A stretch of DNA of 64,000 nucleotides from Rhodoferax sp. U11-2br (GCF_018619435.1 NZ_JAHFZF010000005.1:124001-188000), one strand, 5' to 3'. Positions 1 through 8,188 are shown, numbered from the stretch's first letter. Numbers and translations are program-made. The notes: a model not told the origin generated them from the letters alone.

Positions 1-1
1 G

Positions 2-640
2 ACCGTGGATGCCCCGGTGAATGGCGCCCGTGACCGCGAGCGGCGTGCTGGCTTTCATCTGCCGCCAGGGGTGTCTGCGGTGAATCTGGCGGGGTTGCCA
101 CCCGCACCCGCCTCGACTCAGGTGCCGGGGCAAAGTGCTTTGTGTGGCGGCTTGTTACAAGTCGCCACTAGCTGGGCCGATATCGAGTGGCTGTTGTCTC
201 AAACCAAATTACCGGTGCTGCTCAAAGGTGTGATGCACCCGGACGATGCACGCCAGGCGGTGCAACTGGGTGTGGCGGGCCTGGTGGTGTCCAACCACGG
301 TGGGCGCACGCTGGACACCGCACCCACAACCGCTGCCGTGTTGCCGCGCATTCGCCAGGTGCTGGGCGCCGATGTTCCCTTGCTGGTGGACGGTGGCATT
401 CGCCGCGGCACCGATGTGCTCAAAGCCGTGGCGCTGGGTGCCAACGCGGTGTTGATTGGTCGCCCCTACATCTATGGCCTGGCCAATGCCGGTGCTTTGG
501 GTGTGGCGCACGTGCTGCGTCTGTTGCGTGATGAACTGGAAATCGTCATGGCTTTGTGTGGCTGTGTCCGTTTGGAGCCGGGTTGTGATTGTTTGTTTGT
601 GCCTGAAGGGGCTGCGCCCGCTGTCTGGGTCCGCAAATAA
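2..640 (+). CDS. FMN-dependent alpha-hydroxy-acid dehydrogenase/oxidase (3' part)
   Basis: C-terminal part of a cytoplasmic or membrane-associated flavoenzyme of the lactate/glycolate/mandelate family, which oxidises a 2-hydroxy acid to a 2-oxo acid. The reading frame is open at the left edge and begins in the conserved TVDAPVNGARDRE stretch, so the N-terminal half lies outside the window. Visible family signatures are PVLLKGV with the FMN-contacting Lys, the active-site SNHGGR motif (catalytic His and Arg), the phosphate-binding LLVDGGIRRGTDVLKAVALGA, and IGRPYIYGL. The tail ends in a short Cys-rich extension (CGCVRLEPGCDC) that I cannot explain. The exact substrate cannot be read from this fragment. 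The gene stops about 30 bp before an iron-type regulatory site, so it is probably not part of the tonB operon. Confidence 0.85.
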   Translation, partial: TVDAPVNGARDRERRAGFHLPPGVSAVNLAGLPPAPASTQVPGQSALCGGLLQVATSWADIEWLLSQTKLPVLLKGVMHPDDARQAVQLGVAGLVVSNHGGRTLDTAPTTAAVLPRIRQVLGADVPLLVDGGIRRGTDVLKAVALGANAVLIGRPYIYGLANAGALGVAHVLRLLRDELEIVMALCGCVRLEPGCDCLFVPEGAAPAVWVRK

Positions 641-667
641 CAAGAAAATGCTTGACCGACGTCATGT

Positions 668-686
668 AATGCGAATTACTCGTATT
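668..686. promoter_or_regulatory. Fur-like box upstream of the tonB operon
   Basis: AATGCGAATTACTCGTATT is an imperfect 9-1-9 palindrome with seven of nine pairs complementary, AT-rich in GC-rich surroundings. It lies 40 bp before the first start codon of the tonB-exbBD-hemP cluster. The core AATGCGAA recurs before fbpA and fecI in this window. Assignment to Fur is inference from motif shape and the iron-related genes downstream. Confidence 0.6.
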
Positions 687-725
687 TATAATGAAAGTTG
701 TTATTTACTTCGAAAGGGCTGTTTC

Positions 726-800
726 ATGAACACACTTTTCATTCTTGGGGGCAGTGCGGTCATGGTTTTTGTGGCGGCGGCCTGGGTTTTGCGCAAATGA
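726..800 (+). CDS. 24-aa membrane micropeptide ahead of tonB (hypothetical)
   Basis: A 24-codon ORF starting MNTLFILGGS and ending WVLRK. It is one hydrophobic helix (residues about 3-21) with a positively charged tail, so a single-pass inner-membrane peptide with C-in orientation is plausible. An AAAGGG ribosome binding site lies about 7 nt before the ATG. Its stop codon overlaps the tonB start (ATGA at 797-800), and tonB has no clear Shine-Dalgarno of its own, which suggests translational coupling. It could be a real peptide of the Ton complex or only a leader that sets tonB translation. I do not recognise a family. Confidence 0.5.
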   Translation: MNTLFILGGSAVMVFVAAAWVLRK

Positions 801-1480
801 GGTCTTTGACACAGCGTCGCTCAACCTGGTTGTCGATGACGGCCGCAGACCGGCGACCTTTTGTGGTGGTGGCCTATGTGCTGGTGTTTCACGCGCTGGC
901 CTTGTGGGCGCTGCAAAGTGGCTTGTTGCGTCAGGCGGTTGAGATGGTGGTGCCGGTACAAATGCTGAGTGAGTTCGTTGAGCCACCTGCACCCCGTGTG
1001 ATGCCGCCTGCGCCGCCAGTGGTGGTCAAACGACCGGTGACACAAACCAAAATCCCCGTGGTGCCACAAACACTGGCCGTACGGACCGACACCCCGGCGC
1101 CTGAAGCCTGGACGGTGCCGGTTGTACCCGTTGCGCCACCGGCACCCATCGCAGCCCCCGTGGAGTCGCCGACACCGGCACCTCCCGCACCTGTGAGTGT
1201 GGTGTTGCCTTCCAGTGATGCGGACTATTTACAGAACCCTAAGCCGGTGTACCCCTTGGCCAGCAAGCGCCGTGGTGAGCAGGGTTTGGTGATTCACAGT
1301 GTGTTGATTGGTACCGATGGCCTGCCGGTGAGTGCCCGATTGGTGAAGTCCAGTGGGTTTGATGCACTGGATCAGGCTGCTCTGACCGCAGTGATGCGAT
1401 GGCGTTACATCCCGGGCAAACGCAATGGCGTGCCCACCACCATGTCTTTTAACGTGCCCATCAATTGGGTGCTTGAGTAA
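797..1480 (+). CDS. tonB: TonB energy transducer
   Basis: Periplasm-spanning protein that passes proton-motive energy from ExbB/ExbD to outer-membrane receptors. The 227-aa product has a cytoplasmic start, one membrane anchor (about residues 22-42), a Pro/Val/Ala-rich spacer (about 55-130), and the TonB C-terminal fold with NPKPVYPLASKRRGEQG, SSGFDALDQAAL and a final MRWRYIPGKRNG segment. The ATG at 797 is chosen because it overlaps the stop of the preceding 24-codon ORF; the frame is open 33 codons further upstream but without a membrane-type N-terminus. It is followed by exbB, exbD and hemP in the same direction, so this is the iron/heme-dedicated Ton system. A second TonB-like gene lies at 25528-26259. 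Confidence 0.9.
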   Translation: MRSLTQRRSTWLSMTAADRRPFVVVAYVLVFHALALWALQSGLLRQAVEMVVPVQMLSEFVEPPAPRVMPPAPPVVVKRPVTQTKIPVVPQTLAVRTDTPAPEAWTVPVVPVAPPAPIAAPVESPTPAPPAPVSVVLPSSDADYLQNPKPVYPLASKRRGEQGLVIHSVLIGTDGLPVSARLVKSSGFDALDQAALTAVMRWRYIPGKRNGVPTTMSFNVPINWVLE

Positions 1481-1509
1481 CTTAGTTTTTTTAATCAGGA
1501 GTGTTGTCA

Positions 1510-2226
1510 ATGGAATCGCAATTCGGCATCGTCAATGTCTGGACCCAGGGTGACTGGGTGACCAAGGGGGTGGCTGTGCTGTTGCTGCTGATGTCAATGG
1601 CCAGCTGGATCGTGATTGCACTCAAAACGCTGGACATCATCAAATACCGCAAGCAGGCCAGACAGGCGGTGGACTTCTGGCACAGCGAAGACTTTGCCGC
1701 TGCCTTGGATAAACTGGGTTCGGATCCGTCGGACCCGTTTCGCCAGATCGTTCTTGAAGGTCGGGAAGCTGCCGCACACCACCGCAACAGCAAGGTGCAT
1801 CTGCATGACAGTCTGGATGTCAGCGACTGGGTGACACGTTGCCTGCGCAATGCCATGGATGAGATCACGGCACGCCTGCAGTCTGGCTTGGCGATTCTGG
1901 CGTCGGTGGGGTCAACCGCACCTTTTGTGGGTCTGTTTGGCACGGTGTGGGGCATCTACCATGCGCTTCTCAGTATTGGTATGTCGGGTCAGTCGACCAT
2001 CGACAAAGTGGCCGGTCCGGTGGGTGAAGCCTTGATCATGACGGCGTTGGGCCTGGCGGTGGCGATTCCGGCGGTGCTGGGTTACAACGCCCTGGTGCGT
2101 GGCAACAAGGCGATCCTGAACAAGCTGGGCAGCTTTGCCCATGATCTGCACGCCTTCTTTGTAACGGGGGCACGGGTGAATTCGACCGGTGCCAGCAATG
2201 TTGTGGTGATGAAGAAGGGGGCCTGA
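1510..2226 (+). CDS. exbB: ExbB proton-channel subunit
   Basis: Inner-membrane MotA/TolQ/ExbB-family protein (238 aa) that forms the pentameric proton channel energising TonB. The N-terminal helix (VLLLLMSMASWIVIAL), the long cytoplasmic loop and two C-terminal helices are visible, with the family stretch GSTAPFVGLFGTVWGIYHAL and the EALIMTALGLAVAIPAVLGYN segment. The start at 1510 is set by an AGGAG sequence at 1497-1501; the frame is also open from a GTG at 1501. The gene is 29 bp after tonB and 2 bp before exbD. Confidence 0.95.
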   Translation: MESQFGIVNVWTQGDWVTKGVAVLLLLMSMASWIVIALKTLDIIKYRKQARQAVDFWHSEDFAAALDKLGSDPSDPFRQIVLEGREAAAHHRNSKVHLHDSLDVSDWVTRCLRNAMDEITARLQSGLAILASVGSTAPFVGLFGTVWGIYHALLSIGMSGQSTIDKVAGPVGEALIMTALGLAVAIPAVLGYNALVRGNKAILNKLGSFAHDLHAFFVTGARVNSTGASNVVVMKKGA

Positions 2227-2228
2227 GC

Positions 2229-2639
2229 ATGGCTTTTGGAACCCAATCCGATGCAGACGATGTGATGAGCGAGATCAACATGACACCGCTGGTGGATGTC
2301 ATGCTGGTGTTGCTGATTATTTTCATCATCACCATTCCGGTGATGAAGCACTCGGTCAATGTGGACTTGCCGGTTGCAGCCAACCAGCAGCAAGTGGTTT
2401 TGCCGCAGACCATTCGGCTCAGTGTGGACGCGCAGGGCCAGTACTACTGGAACGAAGCCCTGGTAAGTGAGTCTGCTTTGCCGGGTTTGTTACAAACCGA
2501 GGCCGCGCGTGAGCCGCAACCCGAGTTGCACTTGCGGGGTGACAAGGCGGTGCGTTATGAACGTGTGGCGCAAGTGATGGCGGCCGCACAGCGGGCAGGC
2601 TTGCGCAAAATCGGTTTTGTCACGGAGCCCGGGCAGTGA
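2229..2639 (+). CDS. exbD: ExbD biopolymer transport protein
   Basis: Single-pass inner-membrane partner of ExbB (136 aa). The cytoplasmic N-terminus contains the classic SEINMTPLVDVMLVLLIIF segment, where the membrane Asp needed for proton flow sits in PLVDVML, followed by a periplasmic domain ending KIGFVTEPGQ. Length is normal for the family. It starts 2 bp after exbB, and its stop overlaps the start of the small HemP gene, so the four genes are almost certainly one transcript. Confidence 0.95.
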   Translation: MAFGTQSDADDVMSEINMTPLVDVMLVLLIIFIITIPVMKHSVNVDLPVAANQQQVVLPQTIRLSVDAQGQYYWNEALVSESALPGLLQTEAAREPQPELHLRGDKAVRYERVAQVMAAAQRAGLRKIGFVTEPGQ

Positions 2640-2848
2640 TGGCACAGCAGTCTGCTCACGATACCCAGGCAGGGGTTGCCGCCCAACCTTTGGGGGCACA
2701 GTCTGCCAACCTGCGTGGTCTGGGCTCGCCAGCGCCTGTGTCCAGCGCCGCAGTATTGCGTGGTTTCAGGTCGGTGCCGATCGAGCATGAGGGTGTGATT
2801 TACCGCCTGCAGGTCACCAAACTGGGCAAACTTATCCTGACCAAATAA
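2639..2848 (+). CDS. hemP: Hemin uptake protein HemP
   Basis: Small protein (69 aa from the ATG at 2639; a GTG at 2636 would add one residue) with the HemP signature at its C-terminus: RSVPIEHEGVIYRLQVTKLGKLILTK, matching the family pattern of a basic short domain ending KLILTK. The N-terminal 40 residues are low-complexity Ala/Gln/Ser. HemP proteins accompany heme/siderophore uptake genes in beta- and gammaproteobacteria and in some species act on receptor-gene expression; the precise role here is unknown. The ATG overlaps the exbD stop. Confidence 0.8.
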   Translation: MAQQSAHDTQAGVAAQPLGAQSANLRGLGSPAPVSSAAVLRGFRSVPIEHEGVIYRLQVTKLGKLILTK

Positions 2849-2855
2849 GCCAGCA

Positions 2856-2887
2856 CCAAACCCAGGCCGTCAACGGTCTGGGTTTGG
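2856..2887. terminator. Bidirectional terminator hairpin after hemP
   Basis: Perfect 10-bp arms CCAAACCCAG / CTGGGTTTGG enclose a second small stem CCGT-CA-ACGG. It lies between the convergent hemP and the DUF2325 gene, where a shared terminator is expected. There is no long T run, so strength is uncertain. Confidence 0.65.
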
Positions 2888-2910
2888 TCAATCCATCCGG
2901 GTGCAGCAAC

Positions 2911-4161
2911 TCATGCCACAGCGGTGTGCTGTAACTCCGACAGGGCGCGTTTGAGGCTGGCAGTACCTGGGTTTTCCACAAACAGGCATTGTTTGCCGGT
3001 ACGTTTGCAGTGGTCTTTGACGCGCCAATAGGCGTTGTGGCTGATACAACCGGTCTGGCAGATCACCAGATCGGCCGCTGCCAGCGTGGTGTCGAGTTTG
3101 GTCAGGCTTTCTTCTTCACCACCATCGTGGTGGGCAAATCGGGCGCCAACACTTTCAATGATGTCGCGGTACTGCGGCACACTGGCTGTGCGCCCACCCA
3201 CACACAATACGGCACGGTCCTCCAGTTGGACGGGTTTGAGAGGGGCAGATGCTGCATCCGTGAGCGCTGCGTCGGTCTGCGGCGCCAGGCGTTTGAGTTC
3301 AGCAGCCTGGATGTCGATCACGCGGCTGTTGCGCTCATTGTCCTGTTGTGCCTGCTGCAAGGCACGTTCCAGGGCCTGGATCTGTTTGGCTTGTTGGGCC
3401 AGGTCCGCCGCCTGTTTGGTGCGGCATGCCAGGTCTGGCACCGAGGCCTCCAGGGCACTCAACTGTTGTTGCAAGCTGGCCAGGCGGGTGTCACGGGTGA
3501 TCACTTCGGTGCGCAGCTGTAAAACTTGGTCTTGCAGCATCTTGAGGCGGTTCGCCCCCTCGCTGGCCAACTGGCCGATGCGTTGTTGCGCATTGGCCAG
3601 CTCACGTGTCAGCGTGGTGTTGTGATCTGTCAGGGTTTGCAGGCGTTGCAGGTCAGCGCGTTGTGCGGCACCCACCTGGTGTTGCAGCATGTGCACTTCA
3701 CCGAGGATCTGGCGCTCCAGGTCAGTACTGCAGCGCGGATGTGTCAATGCGGCCCAGAGCGGGCCAGCCAGGTCTTTTTGTGAAGCCTCATTCCACCAGT
3801 GGCCCAGCGCCTCGGTGGTTTTGACGCTGGCGGCCTGACGTATTGCCAGGGCATATCGCTGCTCCAGTTCGCGCTGCATGCCTTCGGCCAAGGGGGTGCG
3901 ACTGCCACATTGCCCCACGGCGCCAGAATGCAGGGCGTAATCGGTGTCGACGTTGTGCCCGCGAAATGTCTTGTTCACCACCCGCCGCAGGACCGGAATC
4001 GGCAGGCAGACACCAATCACCGGGCAAAACGCGCGGTCTTCCAGTTCCCACAGCTTGCGTCGGCGTGAGCCTGTGGTGGTCTGAACGGTCGCAGCTGTTT
4101 CGACAGCTGGATTGGCCTGCTTGGTGGCGGTATGGTCAGCGATGGCGTGGGTTTGGCACAC
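2911..4161 (-). CDS. DUF2325 domain protein with long coiled coil
   Basis: A 416-aa soluble protein of unknown function. The N-terminal third (about 30-140) includes RRRKLWELEDRAFCPVIGVC and a GSRTPLAEGM segment. The middle (about 150-300) is a Gln/Leu/Ala-rich coiled coil. The C-terminal 95 residues form a DUF2325 domain: VLCVGGRTASVPQYRDIIE, then ADLVICQTGCISHNAYWRVKDHCKRTGKQCLFVEN. Several Cys and His residues (CQTGCISH, KDHCKRTGKQC) could bind metal or sense redox. It sits between two iron-uptake operons, convergent with hemP and divergent from fbpA with two Fur-like boxes between, so an iron- or metal-linked role is plausible but inferred. Confidence 0.7.
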   Translation of the reverse strand: MCQTHAIADHTATKQANPAVETAATVQTTTGSRRRKLWELEDRAFCPVIGVCLPIPVLRRVVNKTFRGHNVDTDYALHSGAVGQCGSRTPLAEGMQRELEQRYALAIRQAASVKTTEALGHWWNEASQKDLAGPLWAALTHPRCSTDLERQILGEVHMLQHQVGAAQRADLQRLQTLTDHNTTLTRELANAQQRIGQLASEGANRLKMLQDQVLQLRTEVITRDTRLASLQQQLSALEASVPDLACRTKQAADLAQQAKQIQALERALQQAQQDNERNSRVIDIQAAELKRLAPQTDAALTDAASAPLKPVQLEDRAVLCVGGRTASVPQYRDIIESVGARFAHHDGGEEESLTKLDTTLAAADLVICQTGCISHNAYWRVKDHCKRTGKQCLFVENPGTASLKRALSELQHTAVA

Positions 4162-4237
4162 AAGGCTCTCCTGTTTCTGGGTTCACGAAGCGGGTGGCTG
4201 GCACCTTGCACCTTAGGGGGCAGGTTGCATTGGTTTA

Positions 4238-4256
4238 AATGAGAGTTATTCCCATT
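4238..4256. promoter_or_regulatory. Fur-like box 1 in the DUF2325/fbpA divergent region
   Basis: AATGAGAGTTATTCCCATT, a 9-1-9 palindrome with seven of nine pairs. It lies 77 bp before the DUF2325 start on one side and about 100 bp before fbpA on the other, so it could serve both genes. Confidence 0.55.
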
Positions 4257-4286
4257 GGCGATGGATTATGCATGATTTCCCTACAA

Positions 4287-4306
4287 GTGATAACTATTCG
4301 CATTCG
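4287..4306. promoter_or_regulatory. Fur-like box 2 in the DUF2325/fbpA divergent region
   Basis: TGATAACTATTCGCATTCG contains TTCGCATT at 4297-4304, the reverse of the AATGCGAA core found before tonB and fecI. It is followed 50 bp later by the fbpA start. The match to the 19-bp consensus is only about 11 of 19. Confidence 0.45.
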
Positions 4307-4353
4307 ATGTAAGATGAACGCTCTGTCAACAACTTGCTGAAGGACCTTCCGAC

Positions 4354-5361
4354 ATGACATTTCCGCCACTGATGGCCGCCGTTGTTCTGGCCGCTACTGC
4401 ATTGAGTGCATCCGCCGAAGACGTGGTGGTGTATTCCGCCCGCGCCGAGCAGTTGATCAAACCGCTGTTTGATGCCTACACCCGTGACACCGGTGTTCAG
4501 ATCAAGTTCATCACCGGTGCCGAAGGCCCGCTGATGGAGCGCCTGAAGGCTGAGGGGCAGAACACCCCCGCCGACATGTTGCTCACGGTGGATGCCGGCA
4601 ACTTGTGGCAAGCGTCGCACCAGGGTCTGTTGCGCCCGGTCCAGTCCAAGGCCTTGCAGGACAACGTGCCCGCCCACCTGCGCGACCCGGGCAACGAGTG
4701 GTTTGGCCTGTCGGTGCGCGCACGCACCATTGTTTACAACACCACCATGGTGAAGCCGTCCGAGCTGTCGACCTATGAAGACCTGGCTGACCCCAAGTGG
4801 AAAGGGCGCCTGTGCCTGCGCACTGCCAAGAAGGTCTACAACCAGAGTCTGGTGGCGATGATGATCACCGAGCACGGTGAACCCAAAACCGAGGCGATTG
4901 TGAAAGGTTGGGTCAACAACCTAGCCACCGCACCTTTTGCCGATGACACCAAGGCCATGGAGGCGGTCGCCAACCGCCAATGTGCGGTCGCGGTGGTCAA
5001 TACCTATTACTATGGCCGCTTGATGGCGACCCAGCCCAAATACCCGCTGGCGATTTTCTGGCCCAACCAGAACCTGACGTCCAAAGAAGCGGGTGTCCAC
5101 GTCAATGTGTCTGGCGCGGGTGTGACACGGCATGCCAAAAACCCGGCTGGCGCACAAAAGCTGATCGAATGGCTGTCGTCAGATCGGGCACAAAACTTGT
5201 TTGCCGACAACAACCTGGAGTACCCGGTGAACCCCAAGGTCAAGCCTGCGGACACCGTGGCTGCCTGGGGCAGCTTCCAGCCGAACCTGATCAATGTGAA
5301 AGAAGCGGGTAGTCTGCAGGCGCAGGCCGTCAAGCTGATGGACCGCGTCGGTTACAAGTGA
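4354..5361 (+). CDS. fbpA: Ferric iron ABC transporter, periplasmic binding protein
   Basis: Periplasmic Fe(3+)-binding protein (335 aa) that delivers iron to the FbpBC permease. A signal peptide of about 21 residues ends SASA before EDVVVYSARAEQLIKP. Family features are DTGVQIKFITGAEGPLMERL, DPKWKGRLCLR, and the ferric-ligand region NTYYYGRL with Tyr218-220, which is typical of FbpA/FutA/AfuA proteins. The gene starts a three-gene operon (fbpA-fbpB-fbpC; 6-bp gap, then overlap) behind two Fur-like boxes. The symbol follows the best-known homologue; afuA or futA would be equally defensible. Confidence 0.9.
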   Translation: MTFPPLMAAVVLAATALSASAEDVVVYSARAEQLIKPLFDAYTRDTGVQIKFITGAEGPLMERLKAEGQNTPADMLLTVDAGNLWQASHQGLLRPVQSKALQDNVPAHLRDPGNEWFGLSVRARTIVYNTTMVKPSELSTYEDLADPKWKGRLCLRTAKKVYNQSLVAMMITEHGEPKTEAIVKGWVNNLATAPFADDTKAMEAVANRQCAVAVVNTYYYGRLMATQPKYPLAIFWPNQNLTSKEAGVHVNVSGAGVTRHAKNPAGAQKLIEWLSSDRAQNLFADNNLEYPVNPKVKPADTVAAWGSFQPNLINVKEAGSLQAQAVKLMDRVGYK

Positions 5362-5367
5362 TCCGGG

Positions 5368-7044
5368 GTGTCTGTGCCTGAGGGCAGTATCTCCTTGCCG
5401 ACCGCATTCACTGCGGTCACCGCCCCCCAAAAGCGCTTTCGGGTCGACGGCTGGGTCCTGTTTGCGCTGCTGCTGGCCGCGCTGGTCTTGGTGCCGGTGG
5501 CGGTCAGCCTGTCGTCGTTCGCCCGGATCGACGGCTCAATCCTGTCGCACCTCAGTGAGTTTGTGTTGCCGGAGCTGCTGGTCAACACCTTCTGGCTGTT
5601 GTTGGGTGTTGGCTTCGGGGTGACGCTGCTGGGGGTGTCACTGGCCTGGCTGGTGGCCATGTGTGAGTTTCCGGGGCGTCGCCTGTTTGACTGGGCGCTG
5701 CTTTTGCCGCTGGCGCTACCTGCCTATGTGACGGCCTTTGTCGCCATCGACTTGCTGGACTTCAGCGGCCCGTTGCTGAGTTGGTTGCGTGAAAGCTGGG
5801 GCATCACCGGCCTGCCTGAAGTGCGTTCTCGCGGCGGGGTGGTGATGGTGCTTTCGTTGGCGCTTTACCCCTATGTTTACCTGATCTCTAAAAACGCCTT
5901 TGCCACCCAGGGGGCGATGGCCTTGGAGGCGGCGCAGTCGCTGGGTTTGTCGCGCACGCAAGGTTTTGTCCGGGTGGCGCTGCCGATGGCGCGGCCATGG
6001 ATCGTGGCTGGCCTGATGCTGGCACTGATGGAGACCCTGGCCGACTTCGGCACTGTGGCTATTTTCAACATCGACACCTTCACCACCGCCATCTACAAGG
6101 CCTGGTACAGCCTGTTTTCTTTGCCAGCGGCCGCCCAACTGGCCTCGGTACTGATCTTGTTTGTGCTGGTGGTGGTGGTTCTGGAGCAGCGTTCACGCGC
6201 CCAGATGCGTTATGCGGCGGTGGGGCGCAGCGGTGTATCGCGCCGCATTGTGTTGTCACCGGTCATGGCTGCGCTGGCTTCCCTCTACTCGGGGCTGGTG
6301 CTGCTGCTGGCGTTTGGGGTGCCGGTGGCCCAACTGGTGGTGTGGACGCTGGATGTGGCGGTGCAAGACCTGGACGCCCGTTATTGGTCTTTTGCCTGGC
6401 ACTCCCTTATATTATCTGGGCTGGGTGCTCTGTTAGTTGTAGTGTTCTCGGTGCTGCTGGCGTATGCCGGTCGCCAGCGGCCCAGCGCCTTGATGCGCTG
6501 GACGCAGCGCCTGGCCACGCTGGGTTACGCCTTTCCGGGTGCTGTGCTGGCGGTGGGGCTGTTCATTCCGGTGGCGGCTCTGGACAATGTCTTGATTAAC
6601 CTGGCGCGTGACTGGTTTGGTTTTCAGGGCACCGAGATTTTCAAAGGCTCTCTGCTGGTGATGTTGCTGGCCTATCTGGTGCGTTTCTTGGCGGTGGGTT
6701 TTGGCCCGATGGACAGTGGGCTGCAGCGCATCACCCGCAATGTGGATGAAGCGGCCCGCAGCCTGGGCACGCGCACCAGCCGACTGCTGGCGCGGGTGCA
6801 CCTGCCGATGTTGCGCGCCAGCCTGAGCACCGCCGCTGCGCTGGCTTTTGTTGACATCATGAAAGAGATGCCGATCACCCTGATGACCCGCCCGTTTGGC
6901 TGGGACACGCTGGCGGTGCGGGTGTATGAGATGACCTCCGAGGGCCAGTGGGAGCGCGCGGCGCTGCCGTCGCTGGCGATTGTGCTGGTGGGGCTGGTCC
7001 CGATTTTGTTTTTGACCTGGCGCGCGGATAACCTGCGCTGTTGA
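5368..7044 (+). CDS. fbpB: Ferric iron ABC transporter, fused permease
   Basis: Inner-membrane permease of 558 aa made of two tandem BPD_transp_1 domains, as in FbpB/AfuB, giving about 12 membrane segments. Each half carries an EAA-type loop: ALEAAQSLGLSRTQGF near residue 188 and VDEAARSLGTRTSRLL near 455. The GTG at 5368, 6 bp after fbpA, is the start. An oddity is a patch at 6403-6450 (residues about 346-361) that uses AT-rich codons such as ATA, TTA and TCT unlike the rest of the gene and resembles the local palindromic repeat; the protein sequence there remains a plausible membrane helix. Confidence 0.9.
   Translation: MSVPEGSISLPTAFTAVTAPQKRFRVDGWVLFALLLAALVLVPVAVSLSSFARIDGSILSHLSEFVLPELLVNTFWLLLGVGFGVTLLGVSLAWLVAMCEFPGRRLFDWALLLPLALPAYVTAFVAIDLLDFSGPLLSWLRESWGITGLPEVRSRGGVVMVLSLALYPYVYLISKNAFATQGAMALEAAQSLGLSRTQGFVRVALPMARPWIVAGLMLALMETLADFGTVAIFNIDTFTTAIYKAWYSLFSLPAAAQLASVLILFVLVVVVLEQRSRAQMRYAAVGRSGVSRRIVLSPVMAALASLYSGLVLLLAFGVPVAQLVVWTLDVAVQDLDARYWSFAWHSLILSGLGALLVVVFSVLLAYAGRQRPSALMRWTQRLATLGYAFPGAVLAVGLFIPVAALDNVLINLARDWFGFQGTEIFKGSLLVMLLAYLVRFLAVGFGPMDSGLQRITRNVDEAARSLGTRTSRLLARVHLPMLRASLSTAAALAFVDIMKEMPITLMTRPFGWDTLAVRVYEMTSEGQWERAALPSLAIVLVGLVPILFLTWRADNLRC
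6403..6430 (+). repeat. Possible in-gene copy of the palindromic repeat (fbpB)
   Basis: TCCCTTATATTATCTGGGCT followed by GGGTGCTC aligns with the intergenic element (GCCCTTATTAAATAAGGGCT then AGTAGCTA) at 18 of 28 positions, keeping CCCTTAT, GGGCT and GCT. It is in frame and encodes SLILSGLGAL. Codon choice changes sharply here, which supports a foreign origin, but chance similarity is possible. Confidence 0.4.
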
Positions 7045-7049
7045 TCTTT

Positions 7050-8117
7050 ATGCCTGAATTGTTGCTTCAAGCGGTGTCGCAGTCTTACGGCACCCGCCCG
7101 GTCATCACCGACCTGAGTTTTTCCCTGGAGAAGGGTGACATCGGTTGCCTGCTCGGGCCATCGGGCTGTGGCAAAACCACCGCGCTGCGCTGTATTGCGG
7201 GCTTTGAGCCGATCCAGCAGGGTGAGGTGGCCATTGGCAACACCCTGGTCAGCCGACCCGGCTGGATGCTGGCCGCCGAACAACGTGGTGTGGGCATGGT
7301 GTTCCAGGACTACGCGTTGTTCACCCATTTGACGGTGGCCAACAACGTCGCTTTTGGCCTGCACGGCCAGTCCAAGGCTGCTGCGGCGGCGCGGGTGGCA
7401 GAGCTGCTGGCGCTGGTGGGGCTGAGTGGCCAGGCTAACCAGTTCCCGCACCAGCTCTCAGGCGGGCAGCAGCAGCGGGTGGCCCTGGCGCGTGCGCTGG
7501 CGCCACGCCCGCGTCTGATCCTGATGGACGAGCCGTTTTCCAACCTTGATGTGGAGTTGCGTGAGCGCTTGTCGATTGAGGTGCGTGACATCCTCAAACG
7601 TGAAGCCAGCACTGCGCTCATCGTCACCCACGACCAGCACGAGGCGTTTTCCCTGGCCGACTGGGTGGGTGTGATGCACCAGGGCCGCATCCAGCAGTGG
7701 GACACGCCCTACAACCTGTACCACCGACCGGTCAACCGTTTTGTCGCCGACTTTGTCGGGCAGGGTGCTTTTTTGCCGGGTGAGGTGTTGGGCCAGCAGC
7801 AGGTGTCGATTGAACTGGGTGTGCTGGACGCCCGGGTGCCGGTGTCATGCCGCCCGACGGTCGGCCCGGACGGAACCCACAGTTGTCTGGTGGACGTGTT
7901 GCTGCGGCCCGATGACATCGAGCATGACGACAGCAGCCCGTTGTTGGCCAGGGTCGAGAGCAAGGCGTTTCGGGGGGCCGAGTTTTTGTATGGTTTGCTG
8001 CTGCCCAGCGGCCAACGCGTGTTGTCGCTGGTGCCCTCGCACCACAACCACGCGGTGGGTGAACAGATTGGCATCCGCCTTGCGGCGGACCATGTGGTGG
8101 CCTTCCCGGCCGATTGA
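7050..8117 (+). CDS. fbpC: Ferric iron ABC transporter, ATP-binding protein
   Basis: Cytoplasmic ATPase (355 aa) of the iron importer. Walker A GPSGCGKTT (residues 36-44), Q-loop Gln86, signature LSGGQQQR (136-143), Walker B LILMDEP (156-162) and the switch region VTHDQHEAF are all intact, followed by a regulatory C-terminal domain. ATG 7050 gives a natural MPELLLQAV start; a TTG at 7041 overlapping the fbpB stop is the alternative. Third gene of the fbp operon. Confidence 0.92.
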   Translation: MPELLLQAVSQSYGTRPVITDLSFSLEKGDIGCLLGPSGCGKTTALRCIAGFEPIQQGEVAIGNTLVSRPGWMLAAEQRGVGMVFQDYALFTHLTVANNVAFGLHGQSKAAAAARVAELLALVGLSGQANQFPHQLSGGQQQRVALARALAPRPRLILMDEPFSNLDVELRERLSIEVRDILKREASTALIVTHDQHEAFSLADWVGVMHQGRIQQWDTPYNLYHRPVNRFVADFVGQGAFLPGEVLGQQQVSIELGVLDARVPVSCRPTVGPDGTHSCLVDVLLRPDDIEHDDSSPLLARVESKAFRGAEFLYGLLLPSGQRVLSLVPSHHNHAVGEQIGIRLAADHVVAFPAD

Positions 8118-8188
8118 CTCGTTTGGGTGCCGGGGCGCTGGCTGCTACATTTGGCCCGCTGTTGCCCCTAACCCTTGCAGGATGCCCC

